A stretch of DNA of 64,000 bases from Paramecium sonneborni. Lineage: Eukaryota > Ciliophora > Oligohymenophorea > Peniculida > Parameciidae. Position numbers and translations under genes: made by a program. Positions 22,497 through 34,175 of this stretch are shown here, piece after piece. The notes below the pieces were generated by a model. It ran no database searches. It was not told the origin of the DNA and worked only from the letters and a program-made list of their open reading frames with translations. How positions within the stretch are numbered: the first letter of the stretch is position 1; each line of letters opens with the position of its first letter. The stretch spans positions 255,857 through 319,856 of the forward strand of contig CAJJDN010000012.1 of assembly GCA_905182985.1 (NCBI GenBank), given 5' to 3'.

Positions 22497-24015
22497 ATGC
22501 TCTAAAATATAGCTCAAAAAAGAGAACAATTTATTGTTGGACTTAAAAGGAAAGCTAGAGAGGAAACATTCAGAAAAAATAGATTTTAAAAGTCAAATAA
22601 TTTCATCCCATTTGCTTCCAATAATATTGTTTTTCAATAATAATATTAAGAAGCATTTGAAAGAGGCAATCAATAGGTATTGTTATAAATAAATTGAGAC
22701 AATTAACTTTATGAATGAAGATGTATTATTTGATGAAACTATATCAGACTGCATTTTCAAAATTTAATAACTTAGCAATTATTATAATGAATATGATTGT
22801 GAACCAAACTATGACACCTTCAAGGATGTAGAAAGAATATTTAAGATTTTTAATATTGGTTATCCTTAAATAGATGTAAATATTACTCATTTTTTAGAAA
22901 TCTTGTTTACACATTTTATTAGCTATTTCAGCAGGAAATCATTAATAAGTTCAACCTATTCATGAACATATACAAATACTTGCAGATTATTATAATTCAA
23001 CATATTATACAGAATTATAATAGTATATTTTAGATATATTTGCAAATTTAGCATGCGATTGTTATCAATGTAGAGATCTGATTTTACTTCTCTAAATACC
23101 TAAATATTTATGGTAAATTATATCTTGAATTTAAGGCATCATACTTTCTAATGTAAACAGAAATGCCTTTTTGAAGATTTTTATTCTATGATCATTAATT
23201 TAGATAGAATGAAACCAGAAATTAATATATAAAAATTAACAGGCTTGCATACTATATTTTAAGATCTTTATAAATAACTTTATGATGCTAAAGAAAAGCA
23301 ATGGATTTTAAAGTTAATGAATAGGATTTACTCTTATGATAAATCTAAATTGGATTTAAGTTTTTTAAATTATCTTTTGAAAGATGAATTTGATAATATT
23401 TAATTATCTGGAGAAATATTTAAATATTTTCAATATGTATCTTTATTGGGTAATCTTTATATCATTATTATAGATAATGAAATTACTTTAAATTTTCAAA
23501 CATAAATGGCACAGACTATAATTAAAACAATTAATAAATTTATGGAATTAGAAAATATTCCAGGAAGTTAATTAAAATATTTAGTGAAAAAAGGATTTAT
23601 TATATTAAGCAATTTTATAACCGATGATCCACAAATTTTAAATGAATTTTGGGAGGAAATCCTACCAATTATTCAAAATATCCCTTAAATATTATTAGAG
23701 ATTGATGATTTCTTTTTATTTCTTCATTAAGTCATCAAATTTTCAAAGGATGAAGATATATTAAAATTAAACAGAGATTATAAATTAATTAAATAAATAT
23801 CTCAGGAATTGAATGATTATAGCCAAGAAAAAGGTAGCCAATTTTTATATAGTATATTATCTATTTTACACAGACTTATAGGAATAGATTAGGTTAATAT
23901 GAAAATATTTAATGATGAAGATTGTGAATCAACAATTTTGTTTATATAATAAATGAAAATATCGGATGAAAATTATGATTTAATAAACATAATTTTAGAT
24001 AAACTTGATTCATGA
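22497..24015 (+). CDS. Importin-alpha-like IBB/ARM protein
   Basis: Starts MLQNIAQKREQFIVGLKR. The N-terminus KREQFIVGLKRKAREETFRK plus NR matches the importin-beta-binding (IBB) pattern of importin-alpha, with basic clusters around a short helix. Three 22-23 nt introns are inferred (after EAFERGNQQ, before KSCLHILLAISAGNHQ, and inside PKYLW-HHTF). The rest is an ARM-type solenoid, with ILDIFANLACDCYQCRDLI and LKYLVKKGFIILSNFITDD. It should act as a nuclear import adaptor that carries cargo to importin-beta. The classic Trp/Asn ladder of ARM repeats is not obvious by eye, so it may be a divergent ciliate copy. Stop at 24013. Confidence 0.7.
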
Positions 24016-24423
24016 TTTTATTTTAGAATTGCTTTTTTATTAAATTTTATTTTAAATAGAATTAAAATTAATTAATTCATACTAAAAAATAATAAGAAAT
24101 AAATAAGCTGTTGAAATCAGTGTTTATGTGAGTATCTAAATTTCTTGTTTTATAAATTGGAGATTTTCAAAATGATTAAAATTAATAAGTTGAAAGATCT
24201 CAAAAGATTTAAGGTATATAAGTTTGAAAAATTAATTTTAAAAGAATTTACAAAATATTTAGTATTTGAAATTTATATGAGTTTATAAATAAATATAATA
24301 ATAAATCATAGTATTTTTATATTTATAATTATATAAATTGAATATTATAAATTTGAGAGTTGCCATAATTGAGTATTTATTAGATCATAATGGGCTAACA
24401 TAATATATAAATTGTAATGTAAA
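24016..24423. other. Intergenic AT-rich stretch
   Basis: No supported frame. It lies between the importin-like stop and an unresolved coding stretch. Confidence 0.5.
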
Positions 24424-25130
24424 ATGTATTCAGCAACAGAATTTAACTACATTAACAGTAATTTCATGGAAGAATTTATTGTTTTAAATAGGTTATTTTA
24501 AGTTTGTTCCTCTGGCTCCTTAGTAGCATTCTTTGTAATCAACGATTAGAAAAGCAATATTACTACAAATTTGAGCGGTGGCTTAAATCAAGTTAAATAA
24601 AGCAAAGTAAGTAGTTTTTGTAATGTTATTTATTTAGTATTAGGCTAATTAGATCTATTGAAAACATATTAAATAATACTTAATACCGATATTAATACTA
24701 TTAAACACAGTAAATTATTATTTTAATAATTTTGAATTTTGGAAGTGATTTTTAAGTTTATATAGCATTTAATAATTTAATTCAAAGTATTTAATGATTA
24801 CTTAATAACGCTAAGAAATTTTCCAATGCTTCGGATTTATGTTATTTGTTAAGTCTTAAATGTATGTCAATTTAAACCAAATATTAGAATAATTGTAAAA
24901 AATAAATGAAGAAATGATTTACATATAATAAAATTTAGATATTAGAAAACTTCAAAAAGATATTCCCAGGTTATGCATAAATAGATTTTAACAAATGAAA
25001 ACAATTAAAAGATAAATTTTTAAGATTTATCTCTTATAAAAGGAGAATAAATGCAAATGCAATTAGAGTAAAATTAAATTAATAAGATTAAATCATTAAA
25101 AATATAATAGATAATTATATTTAATATATT
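24424..25130 (+). CDS. Unresolved coding stretch, uncharacterised
   Basis: From ATG 24424 (MYSATEFNYINSNFMEEF) a frame stays open for 103 residues, including VCSSGSLVAFFVINDQKSN and NLSGGLNQVKQSKVS, to TGA 24733. Further coding-like pieces follow in other frames: NLNQILEQLQKINEEMIY near 24870 and KQLKDKFLRFISYKRR near 25000. I could not join them with convincing introns, and an in-frame TGA interrupts the last piece. It may be a gene whose introns I have missed, or a decaying one. The right end approaches the COX5B stop on the other strand. Confidence 0.35.
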
Positions 25131-25156
25131 TTGGTTTTATTTTAATAATTAAATTA

Positions 25157-27158
25157 TCACTTCTTTTTGTTGAAAGGTCCTTTCTTTTATTATTATTATT
25201 ATTATTGTTATTATTATTATTGTTATTGAGGTTTTTATTATTATTATTGTTATTATTCAACTTATGGAGGAGCTTGTTATTATTAAGCTTGTTTAGGTTG
25301 TTCATTTAATTATGGTTTTTCTTGAGCTTATGCAATTTTTTATCTTGCAATTTGCTCAGTTTTATCTAAACCAAGTTTTACTAATTCTTATTCATCAGCA
25401 GGAAGTACCTAGAATGATAAGATTAAAATACATTTTATAAACCAGCATAATTAGCTAATTTTTAAGCTTTTGGTACAATATTAGATGAAAAGTCTTAGAA
25501 ATCCAATACATAATTTTAAATTAAACCAAGACTATCATTCCAAGCTCTTTTAGGGAATTTCTAGAATCCTTCTTATTAGAATAATCTAGCAGAGTGATTG
25601 ACAAAAACTTTGCTGAATGCCAAAGGTGAAGCATTATATAATTCCTCAACTAATTCAATTTCAGCTGATGCATCTCCTTCAAAGTAATCTTTATATTAAA
25701 GGACTTAATAAATTATATAATAATATTACATCCTTCTTTAGCTGCAAGATTGTAATAATTTTTTTCAGCCTCTAAGAGTGCAAATTCATTTTCAGAATTG
25801 ACAGCAGTTTATAGATTTTTGAATACTGCAATATATTCAGGATCTTTAGTCATTCTTGCTAAATGTCTTTCAATTAATCTTTTTTCTCTAACTTAATAAT
25901 CTTTAGTGCAATCGAATGCTAATCTGTATTTAAATCTCCATAATTTCTTTTCAAGTAATGAAGTCTAATCTTCTTCTGGATTATGAGTATAAGCTTCTTA
26001 GAAATCAAATCTAAGTGGACTATATTTTGGATCAACTTAAGCAACAGCTTCATCAATTCTTTATTCAACTTATTCATCATCTTTATATAATTCTTAATCA
26101 GTTTCAAAGTAATCATTATATAATTATTCTTCTTCAGTAAGACCTCCATAGAAATAAGTATAATTGTTTTCCCATCTTTCTTTTTATCTTAATCTCATTC
26201 TTCTTTCTCTTCTTGCATGATTAGCAAAGTCAAGATATTCTCTCACATGGAATCTATTAACTTTTCTCTCTAATCTTTCTTAGATAGCTAAAACTTTTTC
26301 TGCTTCAATAACAGCTGCATAAGTAGCCTTTTACATAGGTAATTTATATTTAGGATTTCTGTATACTCTTTCTTCATTGTAACCTGCTTATTTTAATTAT
26401 TAATCAATGTATTTTAATTTATCTTCACCATGTTAGAATCTCCACATTCTATAAGCTGGATCAACAAGTAATCTATCATGTACATCGTTATCCATTGTTA
26501 CCATAATGTTTTATTCATATAAAGCACTTTCAAATAATGAAGCTTCTCTATGAGTCCACATTTTGAACATATTAATAGATTAAACATTTTCATTCTAAAA
26601 TTAATTAAGTAAATTACATCCAATTCAAAAATATCAATAGGATGGAATGAATCTCTATAGTAGGACATTTCCTCATCTTCCTATTATCGAAGTCTAACCA
26701 ATTTAAAAACTTGACCACACATTGGACATCTCTACAAGGGACCTTCTCTTAACATAAAAAGATGGATTTCATGTTATTCGTAATCATCTTCATTCTACAA
26801 ACCAGTGCATCCAACATATCTAAAGGGAGTATCAGCAGTAAAAATCACACATGGGTTATCAACTGTACCAAAATTGACAGTTTAGATATTATCTAAGTTA
26901 TTGTAGACTTATAAATGAAAAGGATTTCCAGAATAGGCAGCATAATATTCATGAAGCACTTCGTCAAAAGCTTAATATGTCAAATTTGGTGTCATCGAAC
27001 TGTGAACACCATCTTATCGTACATAAGACCTTATGTGTCTGATTGGGGCTGTAATCTTTCCATACATTTTACTATATTACCACACTTTTCAGAGTCTTAA
27101 ATGTATCGAGCACATTAAATGTAGAGGAGAATGACCTCTTACTCACTAACCTCAGCAT
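25157..27158 (-). CDS. COX5B: Cytochrome c oxidase subunit 5B with long C-terminal extension
   Basis: Starts MLRLVSKRSFSSTFNVL, an Arg/Ser-rich mitochondrial presequence. A 25-nt intron at 27056-27080 ends AAAG. The COX5B-like zinc domain follows: NPCVIFTADTPFRYVGCTG, then GPLQRCPMCGQVFKLVRL, with Cys residues placed as in COX Vb. Unlike the usual ~100-130-residue subunit, the protein continues for about 450 more residues: a charged, aromatic-rich region (DPAYRMWRF, REYLDFANHARRERRMRLRQ, NNYTYFYGGLTEEEQLY, EKKLWRFKYRLAF) and then a Q-rich tail ending KKGPFNKKK. Large ciliate-specific extensions on respiratory subunits are known in general. Here the zinc domain assignment is firm, and the extension is described as seen. 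Confidence 0.85.
25187..25258 (-). repeat. Poly-Gln tract encoded by TAA/CAA repeats
   Basis: On the minus strand, runs of TAA with some CAA encode two Gln blocks separated by KP, in the COX5B tail. Under the standard code this reads as Asn runs in a shifted frame or as stops. Confidence 0.85.
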
Positions 27159-27328
27159 ATTTAAATCTTTATTTTATTAATAATTATATCCAAATATCAT
27201 GCTTTAAATAGATATTCCCTATCTATACCACATCTCTATTTAATGCAAGCTCTCTTTTCTATTTATGTACAATCAGACTTATAATAAAATGATTTATGAT
27301 TGTTATTTCATTTTTATATCAAATTAAA

Positions 27329-28285
27329 ATGGGAAGTTGTTCTGGGCTATGTTCAAAAATAACTGTTGATAAACCTATAATAGTTAATGTTTCAGAGATT
27401 GAAGTGATAGAAGGAGCACTTAGTGATGAATATTATCATCTATCAGCATAAATGTCATAATAAGTGGAGGATAAACACATTTTGAGATTAGAAACAGGTG
27501 CTATATATGAAGGAGAATTATTGAATGGAGTAAGACATGGAAGAGGAAAATAAATTTGGCCAGATGGTAATAAATTTAGTGAAAAAAGGATCTTATTATA
27601 TAGGAGATTTTGCGAATGATAAAGCTTAGGGTCATGGGAAATTAGTGAATATAAGTGGGAATATATATGAAGGATCATGGATGGATGATAAGGCAAATGG
27701 ATTTGGTAAATTTGTAAGTACAGATGGATCATATTATGAAGGAGATTGGATGAATGATAAATAACATGGTTTTGGAAAAGAATAATGTTAAAGTAAAAAT
27801 TGGAAAAGATAATTTAGATGGATCTTTTTATGAAGGAGAATTTTATAAAGGAGCTAGACATGGTAAAGGAAAACTAGTTACAAAAGATGGTTGTCAGTAT
27901 ATTGGAACATTTGAAAATGGAGTAATAAGTGGAAAAGGTATTTATATATATCCAACTGAGATAAGGTACGTATAAATGGCCAGATGGTAAAACTTATGAA
28001 GGAGATTTTAAACATGGATAATTATGGGGTAAAGGAATTATGAAATGGGAAGATGATAGGGAATATATAGGAGATTTTAAAGAGGATAAGAGACATGGTT
28101 TTGGAACTTATAAATGGAATGGTAGAAAATATGTAGGAGAATGGTTAAATGGATAATAACATGGAAAAGGTATTTATATAAGAGAGGATGGACAATAAAG
28201 AGAAGGAATTTGGTAGTATGGAATTAGAGTTAGATGGAATGATAAGGTATAAACCTAATAAGATTAAGAAACAACTCAAAACTGA
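27329..28285 (+). CDS. MORN-repeat protein with acylation signal
   Basis: Starts MGSCSGLCSKITVD: Gly2 followed by Ser3 and Cys4 fits N-myristoylation plus palmitoylation, so membrane attachment is likely. From about residue 55 there are around nine MORN repeats (YEGELLNGVRHGRGK, YEGSWMDDKANGFGK, YEGDWMNDKQHGFGK, YEGEFYKGARHGKGK, YEGDFKHGQLWGKG, YVGEWLNGQQHGKG). Three introns of 22-28 nt lie inside repeats and end AAAG or AAG (one at 27938-27965). Removing them restores repeat periodicity exactly, which supports the unusual acceptors. MORN arrays bind lipids or act as scaffolds at membranes and the cytoskeleton. The stop is 82 bp from the convergent CFAP65-like gene's stop. Confidence 0.85.
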
Positions 28286-28367
28286 TATACTTATTATCTT
28301 TCTATAAATAAATCTAAAAACTGTTAGTTGTCGCATAAATTTAAAATAATATATTATTATATAATAA

Positions 28368-31300
28368 TCACTTGTTTGCAGGTGTAACAAAAGTCTTAGA
28401 TATACGTAATAAATCACATTCTCTTCTTGTAGTTTCTTAGATTATGTTAAAGAAAGTGTTTTCCATTATCAAATCAGTTAATTCTATGAATTCATCTTCT
28501 AAAAACATCGTCTTATAATCTTTATAATCTCTCTAGATTGATCTAATTTATTATTAATTAATTTTTATTACAAATCTTCAGTTTATATATATTCTCCATT
28601 TTTTGGTTATTTCTCAGGTTAATATAATGTTATAGGTTATTAATCTAATGCTTTAAGTATTTAATCTGTATGAGAATCAGTGAGAACTTCTGTGATTATT
28701 TAACCTAATAATTATTGAAAAGGATGAGCCATAGCATTATGAATTGGAGGAGGTGGTTATTTAAATGAGTTTACTAATTCCACATTTAAACTTGATTTTT
28801 TCTTTATTCTTAAAAACAAAGTCTCTTTATCTACTGTAATTACTTGAGAATTTTAACTTATTTAAGAAGTATTGACTTATTAATTTTTATTTTCCCAACT
28901 TATTGTACATTCACATTCACCTTCATATACTGAAGGAGTTGAAGCGGCTGTCAATGTTAATTTTAATTCAATAAAAGATTAAGCTTCTAATTCTCCTTAG
29001 ATAGGCTCTATCAAAAATTCATCTCCACAACATAGACCTGGTCTATTATTGGAAAGTGTGAATTAAGAAACACCAAAATCAAATGCAAATTTACGATCAT
29101 TCGATTAATTGTATAAAATTATCATTCTATGAGCAGATTTTAATGGTAATAATTCTCCAAAATCTATTTCTTCCAAAGAAAAGAATACTTTTGATCCTAT
29201 TGGAGATTAATGCGATCTCTATCTAGGAATCTCTATTGTTTATTTTTAAATCTAAGTTTTAGGTTAATTAGCGTATCCACTTCCATGAATTGCTAATTTC
29301 ACTGGTTAAATCACTTTTACCATATCTGATACTTCAACCAATAATTCAAAATAGTAAATTTTTTATTCCAAAGGTTTAAAAAGACAATATAAATACTATT
29401 TTTCATTTGGTAAGAGTGATCCTTATGGATTCTAAATATCAAATACATTAAATTAAGAATCAATAATCTCTCCATCAATATCGAGCTCTTATACTAGTGT
29501 TTTATAAGATACTTTAGAACTTCCTACATTTTATATCTCTATAGGATATTTTACAGGTTACAATAATCCTACTGGGGTGTCTGGTAACTCAAATGAGTTT
29601 TTCTTTACTGCCAATCTACCTTCTAATGGAGCTAATGTTGTTCCTTTTAAATTTAAAACTAATGGTTTGCCATTTAAAATTTACAATACAACTCTTAGAA
29701 AATGGCTCTCATTTGAAATACCTTTCGATTTTAGTTCCTCATCTAAATTGCAAGGTGTATAGATTAATTCTATATCTTTAAAACATTTTGGGGGGATAAC
29801 ACCACCCTTAGGTCTAATTTAAAATATATTCTTTTCTAATATTGCCTTTTCAAATGTATCTTCCTCTGTAGGTTCTCCTGGATCAGCCCAAGGTTCTAAT
29901 TCAATTTAATGATCAGATGGTAATTTAAATTACCATTCTAAATCAGTACCACCAATATTTTATATTGTTATGACTATTTTTCTAGATTTTACTTAAGGTT
30001 TAGATGGTAAATATCCAAAATTCCAGTCATAACTTCTCAATCTCTTCTATAATTATTATGCTTAGTCAAATGTCAATTATTCAATTTTTAAAAATTTCTA
30101 TTCATCTTCATTTAAATCTTTTGCTAATTCTGTATTAATTAAATTGATTTAAAAGTTTTCCCATAAAGTAGCAACACTAATTGAATCGTTCCTTACATCT
30201 GCTATCTTCAACAAAGGATAATTTCCTTTAGCCTTAATCTATAACTTGCATTTCTATGATACAATTTTACGATTCTGAAAATTTGGACCTTTTGGTGCTT
30301 TTGGATTCTTTTCTGTTGCTATTACATCCAAAATTAAATCAAATTCACATACTTCAATTGGATTAAACATAATTCCAATATCTAATTTAGAATTTGCTGC
30401 TATAATTCCATTTTATAGGTCTAAAGTAAATGATCTATTAATAAGACTAATCATTTAATGATCAACATTATCTTTATCCTTGCTTTTGGGTCTAAGAACT
30501 AATTCAATATAAAATGTGCAATCTGAGTTATTAATCAGGGTTGCATATTATTTTGAATTGAAATTTACTTTTATAATATTGAAATCGATTTATTTAACAT
30601 TAAGATTTAGGTCTCCGTCAGTTCCTTTTCCAAAAATCTCGAATTAATATGATAATTCAATTGGTTTTCTTTGCTCAAGAGGAAATTCTTGATTTCCTGA
30701 GCCTGGAATATGGTATCCAATGAGATTTTAATTGTCTGCCAATATTTCAGTAGCAGTCATTGGTACTTTTATTCTATATTCTTTCTCTCTTTTATAAGGT
30801 ACGAATTGGCAATCTAAGTGAAGTACTTCATTTGGTTTAATCTATCCAGATGAAGGTTCAATGTATAATTCATTCTAGTATTTCTCTGGAACATCGATTG
30901 AATAACTCATAGGTACTCTGGATTCATTATGAACTGTGAATTTTTATCTAGAATAAACTCCAACAAAAGATGGTGGAAAGAAAACTTTACCATCATTTTA
31001 TAATTTCAACGAAGGAGTTGAGCAATATCCTATAGCTTAGAGAGTTATCTAGTTAGAAGATTAATGATTCATATGGCAAACCAGTGTTTGGTTATAAGCT
31101 TTATTTTGAATTGGTACAAATTCAACAATAATCATTTACGAAGACTTACCAAAAATTAATCCTTAGTTTGGATATACTCTAAATGTTCTTGTTGGATCAG
31201 GGCTAAAATTAAAATAAATTGGAGTATCTGATTTATTAATGAATTCAACTGTTTAATAAACTGACTCTTCTATTGTACAAGGTGGAAAGTATAATTTATT

Positions 31301-33015
31301 AGATGGTCGAAGTTCTACTATAGGAATGTAAGGTTGAGAATTAATTCCAAAAGAATGTCCAACACATCCAATTTATCCACTAAATGTAGGAATCATTTCT
31401 TTAGATTAAAAATCTACAGGATTTTTTTGATTAGTTATTCCAGTTTAAGATAATTTTAAATTTGCATTGTTCCCAAATGATTCGTTCAAAATTGATCCTT
31501 TGTTATTTTTAACTGAATCTAATATCTTTTTGGTAAGTTTAGGATTATATTTAATTGCGAAAAATTGTATATATTAAAAATAGTAGTAAGAAGATTTTGT
31601 TGGTCTAAAACTAATTGAAAATTTGCATTTTGAATTTGCCTAAGCTGATTATGTTTCTGGAGATACTGTAAATACTGGTACTTTTTCTCCATTTATTGTA
31701 GGATGAGTTTAGATAGTCCAAAATACAGTTAATTTACAATTGAGTCGATTATGTAATTCTAATTCTCTAGCTCCACTTTATTAATAACATTCTACATAAC
31801 CAAAATCTATAAAATCTTCAGAAAATTTAATCAATCTGTAATCTGAAGATGGAGGAAGCATTAATTCTTTATATTAAACTGTTTAATTAGGATTTTCTAA
31901 CCATTCTCCTTAAAGGTTACTTTAATTTTATTAATTTATTTTCATTAAATAAGAATTTTCCATATATTTGAAATCTACTTCACTTAACTTTCCTTAAATA
32001 ACTCTTCTTCTAAAATTGTCAATATGCTATTAAAGTAATGGTATCGGTTTTATCAAAAGATCATAACAAGTACCAATTAAATCAACAAACTTAATTTAAT
32101 TACTTGCAACACAATAAACTCTTTCATAGTAATTAATTGTATGTCTAGGAGTAAAAGTGACAATAATTCTATCAAAACTTTTCCCTTAGATAAAACCTCT
32201 TATTTTATTAAAACTAAAAATGTTATTCATATCAGTATAAAATTAATATGAAGTACCAAGATCAGAATCATTATGAATAGTTAATAATTTAGTTGCTTGG
32301 TTTCCTATTTTAATTTCACCAAAATTAATTGATTTTTCACTTAAATAAACTGCATGTTCAATAGCTGATCCAACACATTCAAAAGTTAATTCATTTCCAC
32401 CTTAACATATAACTTTGAATCTTATAACAGAAACATTGAGAATTTGAGGTTAATATGTAACTTTAATTAAAAATGTGCTTTTTTGAGGAATGACTCCAGA
32501 ATAGTAATCTAATGTAAATGCATTATCTTTAAATTCATCATCAATCATTTTTGTGATTTAGAATTGTGCTGTAACTTCTGATGAATTCTTAATAGTGATT
32601 TCTTTAGTTACTGTTTTACCTATCAATAGAGTTTCAAAATTTAGTTTTTTAGTGTTAAGTTATAAAAAAGGATATTTGCCAATTCCTGATACTTTAATAA
32701 CTCTTGGTTATTCATATTAAATATGCAAGATAATTGATGCAACAATCACTTCTGCTTATAAAGGAGCATAGGTCAGGGTAAAATTGATTTTAGCTCCAGG
32801 TGCTAATTATCCTCTAATTTATTTTGCACTATTGAATACCTATCTGGAGTGATCTTAAATCTCTGAAATTCAAAATGAAACTACACTGGATACTCATTTG
32901 GATTTTCAAGCATGAATACCAAATTAGATACAGATGTTACAGCAGTAAATCCAATATCGAGTGCTGGAGGAATAGTTGTCAATATTGTATGATGTTCCAC
33001 TTATTTTTTTTTCAT
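28368..33015 (-). CDS. CFAP65-like axonemal protein with MSP/ASH domains
   Basis: A very long frame of about 1,500 residues with few introns starts MKKKQVEHHTILTTI. It consists of serial Ig-like beta-sandwich modules of the MSP/ASH (Hydin-type) class, for example ALDIGFTAVTSVSNLVF, INFGEIKIGNQATKLLTI, LYFPPCTIEESVYQTVEF and KVFFPPSFVGVYSRQKFTV. Each module has a hydrophobic strand, an F/Y-P turn and an I-x-V-x-F-x-P ending (IIVEFVPIQNKAYNQ). Near the C-terminus it has WNFGYLPSKPQVKSRKI and EPWADPGEPTEEDTFEKAI, which I associate with CFAP65/CCDC108 rather than Hydin. Such proteins sit on the central apparatus of motile cilia. The module class is firm and the CFAP65 assignment is moderate. Confidence 0.7.
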
Positions 33016-33046
33016 TATATTAAAATAATTTTTTATTAATAATAAC

Positions 33047-34175
33047 TCATCCTAACTTTTTATATTCTTATCCTTTTGGTGGTGAGGGTCTATCCTTTCT
33101 TTCATAATCTTTAGCTTTAACTTCATCCCAATTAGTTGATCTATATAAAATTATAATCATTTTATTACAATACTGTTCCTCCAGAAGTTTACATTGATTT
33201 TATCATTGCTCTTCTTGTATTCTCATCTCCATTTTAATAAATTTATTTAAATAAACTATTTAAGGGATCTTCACCATATTCTTCCTTATGCTTATTAATG
33301 TCTTCTTCGATTTCTTTGTCTATTTTACTCCAATCTTTCTTTTTTTTTGATGAAGTAGGGTATGATGCTTATTCCAATACTGGAATTTATTATTATTCTT
33401 CAACTTTTTTCTATAAGTTACTCCAATTCAATGTTTTATCTTTTTTATCCATTATAATTTCGATTGAATTTAATCCAACTTTAGCTTTACTAGTTTCTGG
33501 AATAATTTCAGCAAATAAATCTAAATCAAGTTCAAAGTTATTTCCCTTTTCAATTGGAAATGATAATTATAATCTAAATTTTTGTTTTATTCAATACTTT
33601 TCTTTTTCAAACTAATATTTTAAATCACCACTATTTGGTAACGCATGGTGTATTTCGATTCCAACTTTTAAATCTGTTTGATACCATTTATACATTAATT
33701 TTCCTGAGGCTGAATAAATATCAGTTCTTTAGGCTTCTACATTCTATGGAACTTCTTTTAATTATTAGATTATTCTAGAAATAATATTTTAGTTTACTTT
33801 TCTTAAGCTGTTTAGATAAGTTTAGTATTCTTAAGTTCTAGTTCACATTTCAAAAGTTATTATTATGTTTCCTTATGTTTTGGATTGAGTTCAAAGCTTT
33901 TTTATAGATCTAATTATGCTTATTAGATCTTTCCACTTATAAAGTTGATCAATCCTAGATACATAATAGATGGTACCTTTTCTATAATAGGCTTCAAACC
34001 TATTAGAACTGAGTTAGATTGCTTTGTCTAATGTGAGTAATGCATCCTCATATTTCCCAAGATAATATTGAGCTAAAGATTTGGTGACAAGCGTTTCATA
34101 ATCATCACTAACCAATAATTGGAGAGCTTATTCATATTAATGATGAAGAATCAAAAAATAAGGATTTGAACTCAT
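33047..34175 (-). CDS. SGT1: SGT1 co-chaperone (TPR-CS-SGS)
   Basis: N-terminal TPR region: YEQALQLLVSDDYETL, SLAQYYLGKYEDALLTLDKA, FEAYYRKGLINFISGK, QLDLQKSFELNPKHKE. Next comes a CS domain (DIYSASGKLMYKWYQTD, LFAEIIPETSKAKVGLNS, EIIMDKKDKTLNW). The C-terminal SGS domain reads ASYPTSSKKKKDWSKIDK, DPLNSLFKQIYQNGDENT, RRAMIKSMQTSGGTVL and then STNWDEVKAKDYERKD. All three domains are in the order of SGT1, an HSP90 co-chaperone for kinetochore and SCF complexes. Introns of about 22 and 28 nt lie in the TPR and before STNW. The first ATG is required for the first TPR, and it overlaps the upstream P450 stop (ATGA), which is very unusual for a nuclear gene. Confidence 0.9.

Noticed and set aside
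25096..25305. Poly-Asn frame on the minus strand
   Set aside because: It is a shifted reading of the COX5B polyGln tail; the frame with TAA as Gln continues the real gene.
29577..29781. Plus-strand frames inside the CFAP65-like gene
   Set aside because: They are antisense shadows of a strongly supported minus-strand gene.
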